From Hungatella sp. UBA3402 (lineage in GTDB: Bacteria > Bacillota > Clostridia > Lachnospirales > Lachnospiraceae): DNA of 18,930 bases. The position numbers were made by a program, and so were the translations under genes. Under the pieces are notes generated by a model. It saw only the letters and a list, made by a program, of their open reading frames with translations, was not told the origin of the DNA and ran no database searches. The stretch's first letter is position 1; each line of letters begins with the position of its first letter. This document shows, in pieces, positions 6,394 through 14,424 of this stretch. Where the stretch lies: positions 1 through 18,930 of the forward strand of contig DEPC01000053.1 of NCBI GenBank assembly GCA_002358555.1, given 5' to 3'.

Positions 6394-7047
6394 TTATGGC
6401 ATGTCCTCCAACAATTTATCAATATCTGTTTTCTTTCCAATCACCATCATATGGTCATCAGACCGGATAATATAATCTGCTGGCGGCATGAGATTTGCCC
6501 GACCATCTCTCTTGGTTCCAAGAACATTGATATGATGTCTGTTGCGGATATCCGATTCCTTTAAGCTTTTTCCCACCCACTGAGGAAGCGGCGGAGTCTC
6601 ATAGATAGAATATTCATCTGTCAATTCAATATAATCAAATACATGATTCGCACTGTAACGCACGGCCATCTTCTCTGCAATATCTCGGTCTGGATAGATT
6701 ACCTCGTCAGCACCATTGCGGAGTAAAAACTTTGCATGGATATCTCGATTTGCCTTGCTGACTACATAACGGCCTCCCAGTTCTTTTACTAAACTTGTAA
6801 TCTCCAGACTACTCTGGAAGTTGGTGCCAATACAGATAAAGCAGATATCAAAATTGTCAATTCCTAAGCTTCTCAATACATTTTCATTGGTACAGTCACC
6901 AATTTTGAGACTGACCACATAGGGAAGAAATTCTTCCAGATTTTCCTCCACCTCGTCTACAATCATAATTTGATTTCCCAAATCGGCCAAATTTTTGCAC
7001 AGATGACGGCCAAATCGGCCCAGCCCAATAATTAAAATTGATTTCAT
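6394..7047 (-). CDS. ktrA: Potassium uptake regulatory subunit, TrkA/KtrA (RCK) family
   Basis: This 217-residue cytosolic protein is the RCK-type regulatory ring subunit that gates a Trk/Ktr potassium channel. The RCK_N Rossmann fold shows GLGRFG (8-13) for nucleotide binding and the acidic residue D31 at the end of the second strand. The RCK_C domain covers about 135-217 (TPPLPQWVGKSLKESDIR through DDHMMVIGKKTDIDKLLEDM). One Rossmann-RCK_C unit of about 220 residues matches KtrA rather than the double-length TrkA. ATG at 7047 follows GAGGAGG. It lies 65 bases behind ktrB in the same direction, so the two form a K+ uptake unit. ATP/ADP control and cyclic-di-AMP binding are known for KtrA proteins; the latter cannot be judged here. 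Confidence 0.92.
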   Translation of the reverse strand: MKSILIIGLGRFGRHLCKNLADLGNQIMIVDEVEENLEEFLPYVVSLKIGDCTNENVLRSLGIDNFDICFICIGTNFQSSLEITSLVKELGGRYVVSKANRDIHAKFLLRNGADEVIYPDRDIAEKMAVRYSANHVFDYIELTDEYSIYETPPLPQWVGKSLKESDIRNRHHINVLGTKRDGRANLMPPADYIIRSDDHMMVIGKKTDIDKLLEDMP

Positions 7048-7112
7048 TCCCTAGTTCCTCCTCTTGTTACATTTTTCTTATGTTTTTTCTACAATACCAT
7101 ACTTAGCTGCTT

Positions 7113-8483
7113 TTAGCCTACATTAATCTTCTCGACAGGGTTCTGAACTCGGATAGTTCTTTTTTGCTGGGTAAATGCCAATGCAAAGGACATACTTCCG
7201 ATTCTGCCACAATACATTAAGAGCGCTACTAAAAACTTTGATAATGGCAGTAAATCTCTCGTAACTCCTGTGGTCATTCCTGCAGTTCCAATGGCAGAAA
7301 ATGTCTCAAACAAGGTATCTGACATTGATAAAGGCTGTATTGCCATAATAACTAACGATACAAAAAGAGCCAAAAATAGATTGATAACAAATACAGAGCT
7401 GGCCTGCTTAATGACATCCTCCTCCAGTCGCCTTCCAAGAATATTGACTCCATAGGTTCTCTGAATACTGGCATACACATACAAAAGCAGCACTGCGATG
7501 GTAGTGGTCTTGACTCCTCCTGCCGTAGAGCCTGGGCTTCCGCCGATGAACATTAGGATAATGGTCAAAAATTTACTTCCATCTGACAAAGCACCTGTAT
7601 CTATGGTATTAAATCCTGCTGTCCTGGCTGTCACAGAACTAAACAGAGAGGTAAGTATTTTTCCACTGATACTCATATCAGCCATAAGTCCGTCTTTTTC
7701 AAGAAAATAGAATGCTGCCCCTCCGCCAAATACTAAAAATGCAGTGACAAGAAGGACTATCTTGGTCTGCAACAGATATTTGTGCACCTGAAGTTTATTT
7801 TTACTCAAATCATCCCATACAATAAATCCAATCCCTCCAATAATAATCAAAGACATGACCACCAAATTCACCAGCCAATCATCATAATAGGCAGATAGAG
7901 AATTATAGGGCTGCTGATGTCCCATCAAATCAAACCCTGCATTGCAAAAGGCTGATATGGAATGGAAAACACTGTAAAAAACTCCCCTGAAAAATCCGTA
8001 TTGAGGGATAAATCGGATAGCTAAGAGCAGAGCTCCTGTTCCTTCAAAAATGGCTGTCCCCAAAATAATCTTCTTTGTCAGTCTTACAATTCCCCCTATT
8101 TGTAGTGCACTTGTACTTTCCTGCATAAGCCCCCGCTGTCTCAATCCGATTCTTCTTCTCAGCAGGATGGACAAAAACACACCAATAGTAATAAATCCAA
8201 GACCTCCTATCTGAATCATAGTAATAATTACAAGCTGTCCAAACAGACTCCATTGGGTCCATGTATCTGCCACTACCAGTCCTGTCACACAAGAAGCACT
8301 GGTAGCTGTAAACAGAGCCCCCAAAAAATCCATGCCTTTTCCACTTTTGCTGGATATTGGCAACATCAGCAGGAAAGTTCCTGTCATAATTAACAGAAAA
8401 AATCCAAAGGCAATATATTGAGTTTGACTCAATCCTTGCCTTTTCCCATGCTCTTGCATACCCAACTTAAATTTGAATTTCAT
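7113..8483 (-). CDS. ktrB: Potassium uptake channel subunit, TrkH/KtrB family
   Basis: This 456-residue membrane protein is the ion-conducting subunit of a Ktr-type K+ uptake system. The four pore-loop repeats are recognisable by their filter signatures: TSASCVTGL (61-69), SAFCNAGFD, ARTAGFNT and AIGTAGMTTG. The conserved GGSPGSTAGGVKTTT segment of the third repeat is also present. The N-terminus is short and hydrophilic (residues 1-20) before the first helix. Length and the ktrA partner directly downstream fit KtrB. ATG at 8483 follows AGGGGAG. The gene starts 56 bases after the zinc permease gene with only a small inverted repeat between, so read-through from the zinc genes is possible. Confidence 0.94.
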   Translation of the reverse strand: MKFKFKLGMQEHGKRQGLSQTQYIAFGFFLLIMTGTFLLMLPISSKSGKGMDFLGALFTATSASCVTGLVVADTWTQWSLFGQLVIITMIQIGGLGFITIGVFLSILLRRRIGLRQRGLMQESTSALQIGGIVRLTKKIILGTAIFEGTGALLLAIRFIPQYGFFRGVFYSVFHSISAFCNAGFDLMGHQQPYNSLSAYYDDWLVNLVVMSLIIIGGIGFIVWDDLSKNKLQVHKYLLQTKIVLLVTAFLVFGGGAAFYFLEKDGLMADMSISGKILTSLFSSVTARTAGFNTIDTGALSDGSKFLTIILMFIGGSPGSTAGGVKTTTIAVLLLYVYASIQRTYGVNILGRRLEEDVIKQASSVFVINLFLALFVSLVIMAIQPLSMSDTLFETFSAIGTAGMTTGVTRDLLPLSKFLVALLMYCGRIGSMSFALAFTQQKRTIRVQNPVEKINVG

Positions 8484-8512
8484 CTCTTTTTCTCCCCTTT
8501 GTACATTTGCTA

Positions 8513-8530
8513 AATCAGATAATCCTGATT
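8513..8530. repeat. Small inverted repeat between znuB and ktrB
   Basis: AATCAG (8513-8518), ATAATC, CTGATT (8525-8530) is a perfect 6-bp inverted repeat in the 56-base gap. On the minus strand it has only TTTAGC after it, so it is a weak terminator at best; an operator is equally possible. Confidence 0.3.
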
Positions 8531-8539
8531 ATGCACAGC

Positions 8540-9364
8540 CTATTTCCTAAATTTTGATATCGTTTTTGACAGTGCACAGAATATCCCGAAAGCTCCCAGA
8601 TTGATTAAAACCACACTGGCTCCTGCAGGAGTAGAAAGCCGATAGGACATCACCATTCCAATACAAAAACAGATTGCTGCCACAATTGCAGAAGACCATA
8701 CCACTCCTCGAAAACTTTTAAATATCCTCATAGAAGTCAAGGAAGGAAAAATAATCAGACTAGAGATGAGCATGGCTCCCATCATCTGCATCCCTAAAAC
8801 AATCGTCACTGCTGTCAAAATTGCAATGAGCACATTATACAAAGATACATTGATTCCTGCGGCCCTGGCAAAATTTTCGTCAAATGTGACAGCAAAAATC
8901 TTATGATAACAAAAGATAAACAGTATCAGGACTACCACGGAAAGCAATGCGGAAAGGCGTACATCCCAAGGACTCATTGCCAGAATACTTCCAAACATAT
9001 AGCTGCTGACATCTGTTGTCATTCCTGTGGTTAAGGAGGTCGCCACAATTCCTATGGCAAGAGAGCTTGCCGAAATCATAGCAATGGCGGCATCACTCTT
9101 TATCTTGCCATTTTCTGTAATTCTGAGCAGGAAAAATGCTGCCAACACCACAACGGGAATAGAAATCATCAAAGGCGCCCATCCTGCTGCTACTGCCACA
9201 GATAATGCCCCAAATGATACATGAGATAGCCCATCACCTATCATAGAATATCGTTTTAATACCAAACTAACTCCTAAAAGGGCTGCACATAAGGAAATCA
9301 GAATTCCTCCTACCATAGCTCTTACCAAAAACGGATAGGACAACATTTCTCCAATCAATTTCAT
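8540..9364 (-). CDS. znuB: Zinc ABC transporter, membrane permease
   Basis: This 274-residue protein is an ABC-3 family permease (ZnuB/AdcB type) that forms the membrane channel of a zinc, or less likely manganese, importer. Hydrophobic segments follow one another through the whole chain, starting with YPFLVRAMVGGILISLCAAL. The family core GDGLSHVSFGALSVAVAAGW (around 43-62) and MMGAMLISSLIIFPSLTSMR (around 195-214) are clear. ATG at 9364 has the near-perfect site GGAGGTGA. It is the third gene after znuA and znuC, with 21 bases between it and the ATPase gene. Metal choice is inferred from the His-rich binding protein in the same operon. Confidence 0.93.
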   Translation of the reverse strand: MKLIGEMLSYPFLVRAMVGGILISLCAALLGVSLVLKRYSMIGDGLSHVSFGALSVAVAAGWAPLMISIPVVVLAAFFLLRITENGKIKSDAAIAMISASSLAIGIVATSLTTGMTTDVSSYMFGSILAMSPWDVRLSALLSVVVLILFIFCYHKIFAVTFDENFARAAGINVSLYNVLIAILTAVTIVLGMQMMGAMLISSLIIFPSLTSMRIFKSFRGVVWSSAIVAAICFCIGMVMSYRLSTPAGASVVLINLGAFGIFCALSKTISKFRK

Positions 9365-9385
9365 AATATCTCACCTCCTTAATGC

Positions 9386-10090
9386 CTATCTACCACCTAA
9401 AAATTCCCTTCCTGCTTTGGTTTTTCTGTATTCCTCGGAACTGCCAAAAAATAATACTTTCTGCTGGAGATGAAGAATTTTATTTGCCTGAGCTATGATA
9501 TTAGCCACATCATGGGATACCATAAAGATAGTCACTCCCTCCTCTTGGTTCAACCTTCTGACCAACCCATAAAAATCTTGAATTGCCCATGGGTCAAGAC
9601 CTGTAATGGGCTCATCTAAAATTAACAGCTTTTTTGTGGCACATAAAGCTCTGGCTATCAGTACCCTCTGCTGCTGCCCTCCTGACAGCTCCCGATAACA
9701 GCGCTTTTTCAAGGATTCAATCCCAAGCCTTTGCATAGCTGATTTAGCTGTCTCCTTCTCTGCATTGGAATAAAAGGGTCGATTTCCTCTCCTGTTCAAA
9801 GTGCCAGACAGAACTACCTCATAAACGGTAGCTGGAAAGTCTTTTTGAGCTGCTGTCTGCTGAGGCAGATAACCAATTCCAGTTTTTTTAAGCTCCTCAT
9901 CCACCACAAGAGTTCCTGCTGTAGGTTTTAATAATCCTAAAATTCCCTTTACCAAAGTACTCTTTCCAGAACCATTAACCCCTACCACACATAAATAATC
10001 TCCTTCTTGTACTTCCATAGTCAAATCAATAACTGCATCTTGATTCTCATATCCAAAATCTACATGGTTACATGTAATCAGTGAACTCAT
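9386..10090 (-). CDS. znuC: Zinc ABC transporter, ATP-binding protein
   Basis: This 234-residue protein is the ATPase of the importer. It has Walker A GVNGSGKST (37-45), a Q-loop at LPQQTA (75-80), the ABC signature LSGGQ (135-139), Walker B LLILDE (155-160) and the H-loop histidine in MVSHD (H193). The subfamily features match the manganese/zinc ATPases of ZnuC/AdcC type. Its ATG at 10090 overlaps the TGA of the binding-protein gene by 4 bases (ATGA), a sign of translational coupling. The site AAAGGA lies within the end of the upstream gene. Confidence 0.95.
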   Translation of the reverse strand: MSSLITCNHVDFGYENQDAVIDLTMEVQEGDYLCVVGVNGSGKSTLVKGILGLLKPTAGTLVVDEELKKTGIGYLPQQTAAQKDFPATVYEVVLSGTLNRRGNRPFYSNAEKETAKSAMQRLGIESLKKRCYRELSGGQQQRVLIARALCATKKLLILDEPITGLDPWAIQDFYGLVRRLNQEEGVTIFMVSHDVANIIAQANKILHLQQKVLFFGSSEEYRKTKAGREFLGGR

Positions 10091-11160
10091 TCATCTAGTC
10101 CTTTTCTCAGATTCTCAATATTATGTTCCATCAATTCAATATAAGTGATGCCTTCCTCAAACTCCCTTCTGGTTACATTATGGCAGGAATGAAGAAGTAA
10201 AGGCATTGCCCCAGTCTCTTCGCCAATGATTTCTGACACTCGATGGCTGCTCAATTCCAAATAATAGACCACAGGAATCTGTTCATCTCTTGCCTTGTCA
10301 ATTAGATAGGCAATTGTCTTAGCACTGGGTTCTGTATCTGTGCTGCATCCAGAAAAAGCGGCATGATAATCAAATCCATACTCCTCTGCCAGATACCGAA
10401 AGGGGAATTTATCTCCCACAATCACGATATTTCTTTTTTTATTTGCTGCTACCTTCTGAAATTTTTGGTGAAGCGCTTCTAGTTCCCCTTGGTAATTTTC
10501 TAATCTTTCTTCATATATCTCTTTATGAGATGGGTCTGCCTGCACTAAAGCTTGTGCAATCATCGCTGTACATGTCATGGCATTTACAGGAGAAGTCCAA
10601 ATATGCTCATCATATTCTACTTCATCTTCATGACCATGCATGCTGCTATGGAAACCCTCATGATATTTCCTATCAATGTCTTGATTGAGAAGATTTTCAT
10701 GAACATGTGAGGGACTATCTTCCATACCTTCTACAATTTCTTCTTCCAGTACTTCCACATAATCCATCATAACTACCAAGCTTTTATCTGATACATCTAC
10801 TGCATCTAGTACTTGGCTAACCCAGTGCTCCATCATTCCTCCATTACAGATGATAACATCTGCTTCTTCGATTTTCCTCATGTCTGCTGGAGTCGGTTCA
10901 AAGGAATGACTATCCATACCTGCTGGAACAATCAATTCTAAGTCTACCATATCTCCTGCAATCTGTCTTGTAAAATCGTAATATGGAAATATAGTCGCAA
11001 CCACGTTCAAAGGTTCCTGACTGCCAATTTTCTGTTCCACCGCTTTTTCCTGCCCTTGCCCGCATCCTGACAGAACTATCGTGCAAAAGACTAAAATTTC
11101 AAAAAATATAGTAAAATAAAGCCCAATCTCTAATTTGTCTGACACCTTTCTCTTTCCCAT
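10087..11160 (-). CDS. znuA: Zinc ABC transporter, substrate-binding lipoprotein with His-rich loop
   Basis: This 357-residue protein is a cluster A-I metal-binding protein (ZnuA/AdcA, TroA fold) that captures Zn2+ outside the cell. Residues 10-33 are a signal peptide with lipobox LSGC, so Cys33 would be lipidated. The mature domain starts at LNVVATIFPYYDFTRQIAG, and H85 in MDSHSFEPTP is the usual first metal ligand. A flexible acidic and His-rich insert spans about 140-186 with seven His (152, 154, 167, 171, 175, 177, 186), a hallmark of zinc rather than manganese binders. ATG at 11160 is preceded by GAGG. The gene starts 28 bases after the CcdA-TlpA fusion, so the two are probably cotranscribed. 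No clear Zur box was found. Confidence 0.94.
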   Translation of the reverse strand: MGKRKVSDKLEIGLYFTIFFEILVFCTIVLSGCGQGQEKAVEQKIGSQEPLNVVATIFPYYDFTRQIAGDMVDLELIVPAGMDSHSFEPTPADMRKIEEADVIICNGGMMEHWVSQVLDAVDVSDKSLVVMMDYVEVLEEEIVEGMEDSPSHVHENLLNQDIDRKYHEGFHSSMHGHEDEVEYDEHIWTSPVNAMTCTAMIAQALVQADPSHKEIYEERLENYQGELEALHQKFQKVAANKKRNIVIVGDKFPFRYLAEEYGFDYHAAFSGCSTDTEPSAKTIAYLIDKARDEQIPVVYYLELSSHRVSEIIGEETGAMPLLLHSCHNVTRREFEEGITYIELMEHNIENLRKGLDE

Positions 11161-11188
11161 AGATTTTCCTCACTGAAAGATGGAGATT

Positions 11189-12583
11189 TTAATTTCTTCG
11201 TTCCCCTTCCATTGTCTGCTTGATAATATCCTTTAATATATCATAGGAAAGCTGTCCCGATGCATATCCAAATACATTTCCTTCTCGGTTAATCATAAAC
11301 GTAGTAGGAAATGCATAGATACCATATTCTTGGAATAGTTCCCAAGTTTCATCCATTAACACTGGATAAGTATATCCATTCTCCTCTAAAAAGACAGCAA
11401 TCTCCTCTTGGGATTTTTCCTCTCCCATACCAGGGCCAGCCACTCCTAAGACTATTAAAGCCTCTTCCCCTTCTGTGCTGTATTCTTCATAAATTTTCTG
11501 AATATCTGGAAGTTCTGCACGGCAAGGCGGACACCAGGTTGCCCAAAAGTTCAAAAGAATGGTCTTTCCTTTATAATCTGAAAGTTTGTGTACCTGTCCA
11601 TACTGGTCTTTCAGTTCAAACTCAGGTGCTGGAATCTTGTCTTCTTCAGAATCTCCATCAGTTTTACTTTCTTGGTTATCTGCCGCTGTTTCGTCTTCCT
11701 TTTTATTTTCTTTTCCAGTCTCTGAAGTTTGACCTATTTCCTGCTTTTGCTCTGTATTCTCATGGTCATTTTCTGTTGTATCATCTGTCTTTGCAGATAG
11801 GATTTCTGGATCTGAGTCTTTATTTTCTGGGCCTTCATTGCTTCCTATTGATGGAAGCTGCGATAGATATCCAGTTATGTTATTCATTTTTCCTGTAACC
11901 ATCATGAATCCCAACAGTACTAATAATACACCGCCAACTTTTACAGTATATTTTACTACTCCCATATACTTTTTAAATAATTCCAGCAAAGAGGTAGTGA
12001 AAAATCCCGCAGCTAAAAATGGCAGCACTAATCCCAGAGTATACACTCCTATCAGAAAAAATCCTGATGCCTTGGTTCCAGCGGAAGCTGCCATAAGAAG
12101 TACTCCTGCAAGAACTGGCCCTACACAGGGTGTCCATGCAAAACTAAACGTAAATCCCATAGCAAATGCAGCCCATGGTGACATAGCTGCCTTGTCTAAA
12201 TGAAAAGGAAGTCTCCGTTCCTTTCCAAGAACCATGGAATCTCCAAAAATTCCTATCTGATACAAACCAAATAACACCACAAAGATGCCGCCTATCCTTG
12301 CAAACATTATCTGATTAGAGCGAAAAAATGTTCCAAGAACACTGGCTCCCATACCTAACACAAAAAATGCAAAGCCAATACCACCCACAAAACATATTGT
12401 ATGCATCAGCACCCTGCTTCTCTTATAATAAATCTTTCCATCTTCTGTTCGCACTCCAGTGCCGCCTGATAGATAGCTGATATATAAGGGAAGAATAGGC
12501 AGAACACATGGAGAAAAGAAGCTTAACAACCCCTGTATAAATACTGTAATCACTGGCACATTGATATCAAATGAAAATCCCAT
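11189..12583 (-). CDS. CcdA-type thiol reductant transporter fused to a TlpA-like thioredoxin domain
   Basis: This 464-residue membrane protein joins two modules that are usually separate. Residues 1-235 are a CcdA/DsbD-like transmembrane domain with the two redox cysteine sites, SFFSPCVLPILPLYISY (Cys26) and WTPCVGPVLAG. A hydrophilic Glu/Lys/Asp/Thr-rich linker spans about 250-320. Residues 325-464 are an extracytoplasmic TlpA/ResA-like thioredoxin domain with WCPPC (350-354) and cis-proline motif FPTT. Electrons from cytosolic thioredoxin would be carried across the membrane to the attached thioredoxin domain and then to outside disulphides. ATG at 12583 has GGAGGAGG at the long spacing of about 13 bases; no better start was seen. 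It is the first gene of the series with the zinc importer. No cytochrome c genes are nearby, so a role in extracellular thiol redox or metal-site protection is more likely than haem insertion. Confidence 0.92.
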   Translation of the reverse strand: MGFSFDINVPVITVFIQGLLSFFSPCVLPILPLYISYLSGGTGVRTEDGKIYYKRSRVLMHTICFVGGIGFAFFVLGMGASVLGTFFRSNQIMFARIGGIFVVLFGLYQIGIFGDSMVLGKERRLPFHLDKAAMSPWAAFAMGFTFSFAWTPCVGPVLAGVLLMAASAGTKASGFFLIGVYTLGLVLPFLAAGFFTTSLLELFKKYMGVVKYTVKVGGVLLVLLGFMMVTGKMNNITGYLSQLPSIGSNEGPENKDSDPEILSAKTDDTTENDHENTEQKQEIGQTSETGKENKKEDETAADNQESKTDGDSEEDKIPAPEFELKDQYGQVHKLSDYKGKTILLNFWATWCPPCRAELPDIQKIYEEYSTEGEEALIVLGVAGPGMGEEKSQEEIAVFLEENGYTYPVLMDETWELFQEYGIYAFPTTFMINREGNVFGYASGQLSYDILKDIIKQTMEGERRN

Positions 12584-12705
12584 TTCCCTATCTTATCCTC
12601 CTCCCATTATTTATAACCATCTAGATGCCAATCGAAACTCTCCGCAGAATATAATATCTAACAATTCCCTTAATTTTTTACAAGAAATCCCAATTTTTCT
12701 CTTGT

Positions 12706-12739
12706 ATAAAAAAACCAGGGTCTACAAAAGTCCCAGGTT
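12706..12739 (-). terminator. Intrinsic terminator overlapping the end of the HAD gene
   Basis: AACC-a-GGG-t-C (12713-12722) pairs with G-t-CCC-a-GGTT (12730-12739), a 10-position stem with two mismatches and a 7-base loop that includes the TAG stop. On the minus strand it is followed by a run of seven T. It would end the xpt-HAD operon and separate it from the ccdA-tlpA series. Between it and 12583 no convincing promoter was found; TTGTAA with TAGATA at 17 bases is a weak candidate. Confidence 0.55.
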
Positions 12740-13513
12740 CTTCATTGCATATTCAATTCCATCTTCTTCTACCGTCTTAGTCAAAAATGTTGCATACGGT
12801 TCCAGCACTTTATCATGTTTTTCCATAAGCACTGCATTCTGGGCGTATCGAAACATATCTAGGTCATTGCTGCTGTCGCCAAACACATATACATCTTCTA
12901 TGGCAATTCCAAATTTTTTCATTATCATCTCAATCGCCGTAGCTTTACTATGTCCTTTGGGAACACATTCATAAAAATTATCGCCTCTGTCAATTATCTG
13001 CATGTCAGACTCTAAAAAGGAAAACAGACCTTCTCTGTTGCTGTGATTATCAGCAATCAAACAGAATTTGTCAAATTCATAACAATCTTCTTCCCAGCCA
13101 TATGGACTTAAATTTCCCTCTTTTTCTAAACTTTTCTTTAGCCTTCTTACCATTTCCATACGAGAATCTCCTTTTTGGAAATAGCAACTTTCAATTCCCT
13201 CCAAAATGCCATCAAATCCATAATCTACGATGGCCTTTTTAATTTCTAATCCTCGCTCATGGGGAATTCGGTGAGAATATACTACTTCTCCTCCCACTTC
13301 TAAATAGATTCCGCATCCACACAAATAGCCATCTGATTCAACAATTCCCTTTACAGGGCCAAGGCAGCTTAAAGCCCTGCCAGAATTGATAAATACCAGA
13401 TTGCCCTTTTTCCTGGTCTGTATAACAGCTTTCTTGGCGCTCTCTGGCACAATTTTAAGCTCTTCACTGAATAATGTTCCGTCTATATCAAAAAATAATG
13501 CTTTCCTACTCAT
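12722..13513 (-). CDS. HAD-superfamily (Cof-type) sugar-phosphatase-like hydrolase
   Basis: The 263-residue protein is a Cof/YidA-type haloacid dehalogenase phosphatase, cytosolic enzymes that dephosphorylate sugar or nucleotide phosphates, often broadly. Motif I is DIDGT (9-13) with nucleophile Asp9, motif II is the serine in INSGR (around 45), and the Mg2+ site is VFGDSSNDLDM near the C-terminus, followed by NAVLMEK. The C2 cap lies between. The open frame extends upstream into the xpt gene, but ATG at 13513 with GGAGG just before it starts the family N-terminus MSRKALFFDIDGT. It overlaps the end of xpt by 8 bases, so the two are translationally coupled. A role in purine or PRPP-related metabolism is suggested only by this coupling. 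Confidence 0.9.
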   Translation of the reverse strand: MSRKALFFDIDGTLFSEELKIVPESAKKAVIQTRKKGNLVFINSGRALSCLGPVKGIVESDGYLCGCGIYLEVGGEVVYSHRIPHERGLEIKKAIVDYGFDGILEGIESCYFQKGDSRMEMVRRLKKSLEKEGNLSPYGWEEDCYEFDKFCLIADNHSNREGLFSFLESDMQIIDRGDNFYECVPKGHSKATAIEMIMKKFGIAIEDVYVFGDSSNDLDMFRYAQNAVLMEKHDKVLEPYATFLTKTVEEDGIEYAMKNLGLL

Positions 13514-14093
13514 TATCCCTCCGAAATGTAATGGTTTGACTAGACTCATCCATAGCATCAATAATAGCCAACGATTCCAATCGGATTCCCTTTTTGCGCA
13601 GATAGTCTCCACCTGGTTGAAAACCCTTTTCAATAACGACTCCTGCCCCTATCAACTCTGCCCCAGACTCCTTCACAATCTGTGTTAGGCCTTCCAGAGC
13701 TTTCCCGTTGGCAAGAAAATCATCAATCAAGAGAACTTTATCTTCTTTTCCTAAAAATTCCTTAGCTACCATAATATCATAGACTCGCCCATGAGTAAAT
13801 GATTCTACTTGGCTGGTATATACGTCCCCCGCAATATTCTTTGTCTTATTTTTCTTGGCAAATATCACAGGAACCTTAAAATATCTTGCTGTTATACAGG
13901 CAATCCCAATACCAGAAGATTCAATGGTCAGAAGTTTCGTAACCTGGACATCTTCAAATCTGCGCTTAAACTCTTTTCCAATCTCTTCAAACAACGCAAT
14001 GTCCATCTGATGATTTAAAAAGCTGTCTACTTTGAGTATCTCTTTGCCTTTGATTCTGCCATCTTTTTGAATTCTTTCTTTTAAAAGCTCCAT
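13506..14093 (-). CDS. xpt: Xanthine phosphoribosyltransferase
   Basis: This 195-residue cytosolic enzyme salvages xanthine by converting it with PRPP to XMP. The chain begins like Bacillus Xpt, MELLKERIQKDGRI, with the family motif VDSFLNHQ (22-29). It continues with LTIESSGIGIA (55-65, the purine-site loop) and the PRPP loop LLIDDFLANG (121-130). Upstream ATGs in the same frame would add 50 unrelated residues; ATG at 14093 follows GAGGAA and matches the family start, so it was chosen. Length equals that of known Xpt. In many Firmicutes xpt carries a guanine riboswitch, but none was recognised in the leader here. The leader instead has repeated ATTAGTAYT words. The HAD gene overlaps its 3' end. 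Confidence 0.94.
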   Translation of the reverse strand: MELLKERIQKDGRIKGKEILKVDSFLNHQMDIALFEEIGKEFKRRFEDVQVTKLLTIESSGIGIACITARYFKVPVIFAKKNKTKNIAGDVYTSQVESFTHGRVYDIMVAKEFLGKEDKVLLIDDFLANGKALEGLTQIVKESGAELIGAGVVIEKGFQPGGDYLRKKGIRLESLAIIDAMDESSQTITFRRDNE

Positions 14094-14168
14094 GCCTGAT
14101 TCCTCTATTTTACATAAGAAGCCAACTATATCCATTCTTACTATTGTCTTTACAGAAATTTCAGTAAA

Positions 14169-14243
14169 ATTAGTATTGGTTCCTATTATTTCTACAATTA
14201 GTATTAACATATTAGTACTATAACAGACAAATAAAAATTTCAA
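14169..14243 (-). promoter_or_regulatory. Leader and possible promoter of xpt with spaced ATTAGTAYT repeats
   Basis: Plus-strand ATTAGTATT at 14169-14177 and 14197-14205 and ATTAGTACT at 14211-14219 are direct repeats whose starts are 28 and 14 bases apart. Looser copies lie near 14240 and 14252. On the minus strand TTGAAA (14238-14243) and TATAGT (14217-14222) could be a promoter, but with a short 15-base spacer. The last repeat overlaps that -10. No purine riboswitch core was seen. Confidence 0.4.
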
Positions 14244-14260
14244 GTATTTACTGTAGTACT

Positions 14261-14390
14261 AGAGCATGTTTGAAAATTGCTTTTCGTCAGATGTGCGCCA
14301 CCGTTTGTGGGAGATTTGGTCCGAACGAGGGCCAAATATACCGCAAACGGTGGTGTGCAGATGGCAGAAATGAATTTTCAAACACGCTCT
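14261..14390 (+). repeat. 130-base near-continuous hairpin element
   Basis: The whole segment folds back on itself. Outer arms AGAGC..GTTTGAAAATT (14261-14278) pair with AATTTTCAAAC..GCTCT (14373-14390). Middle arms around GCCACCGTTTG pair with CAAACGGTGGTGT (14344-14356). The tip TTTGGTCC (14315-14322) pairs with GGGCCAAA (14329-14336) around a 6-base loop. By hand count about seven pairs are G-U only when read as plus-strand RNA, against about two A-C mismatches. It resembles a MITE- or REP-like repeat, or a structured RNA; no target-site duplication was seen. It lies between the xpt promoter region and the next hairpin. Confidence 0.72.
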
Positions 14391-14424
14391 CTTCCTTTTT
14401 GCACGCCTGCCTTTTGTCGGAGGC

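Noticed and set aside
8484..8539. Cyclic-di-AMP (ydaO) riboswitch ahead of ktrB
   Set aside because: The gap is only 56 bases, far too short for that RNA, and holds just a 6-bp inverted repeat.
12584..12721. Zur box for the zinc operon
   Set aside because: No palindrome resembling known Zur sites was found here or in the 28-base gap before znuA.
14094..14260. Guanine riboswitch expected upstream of xpt
   Set aside because: The conserved junction and loop sequences of purine riboswitches were not found on the minus strand of this leader.
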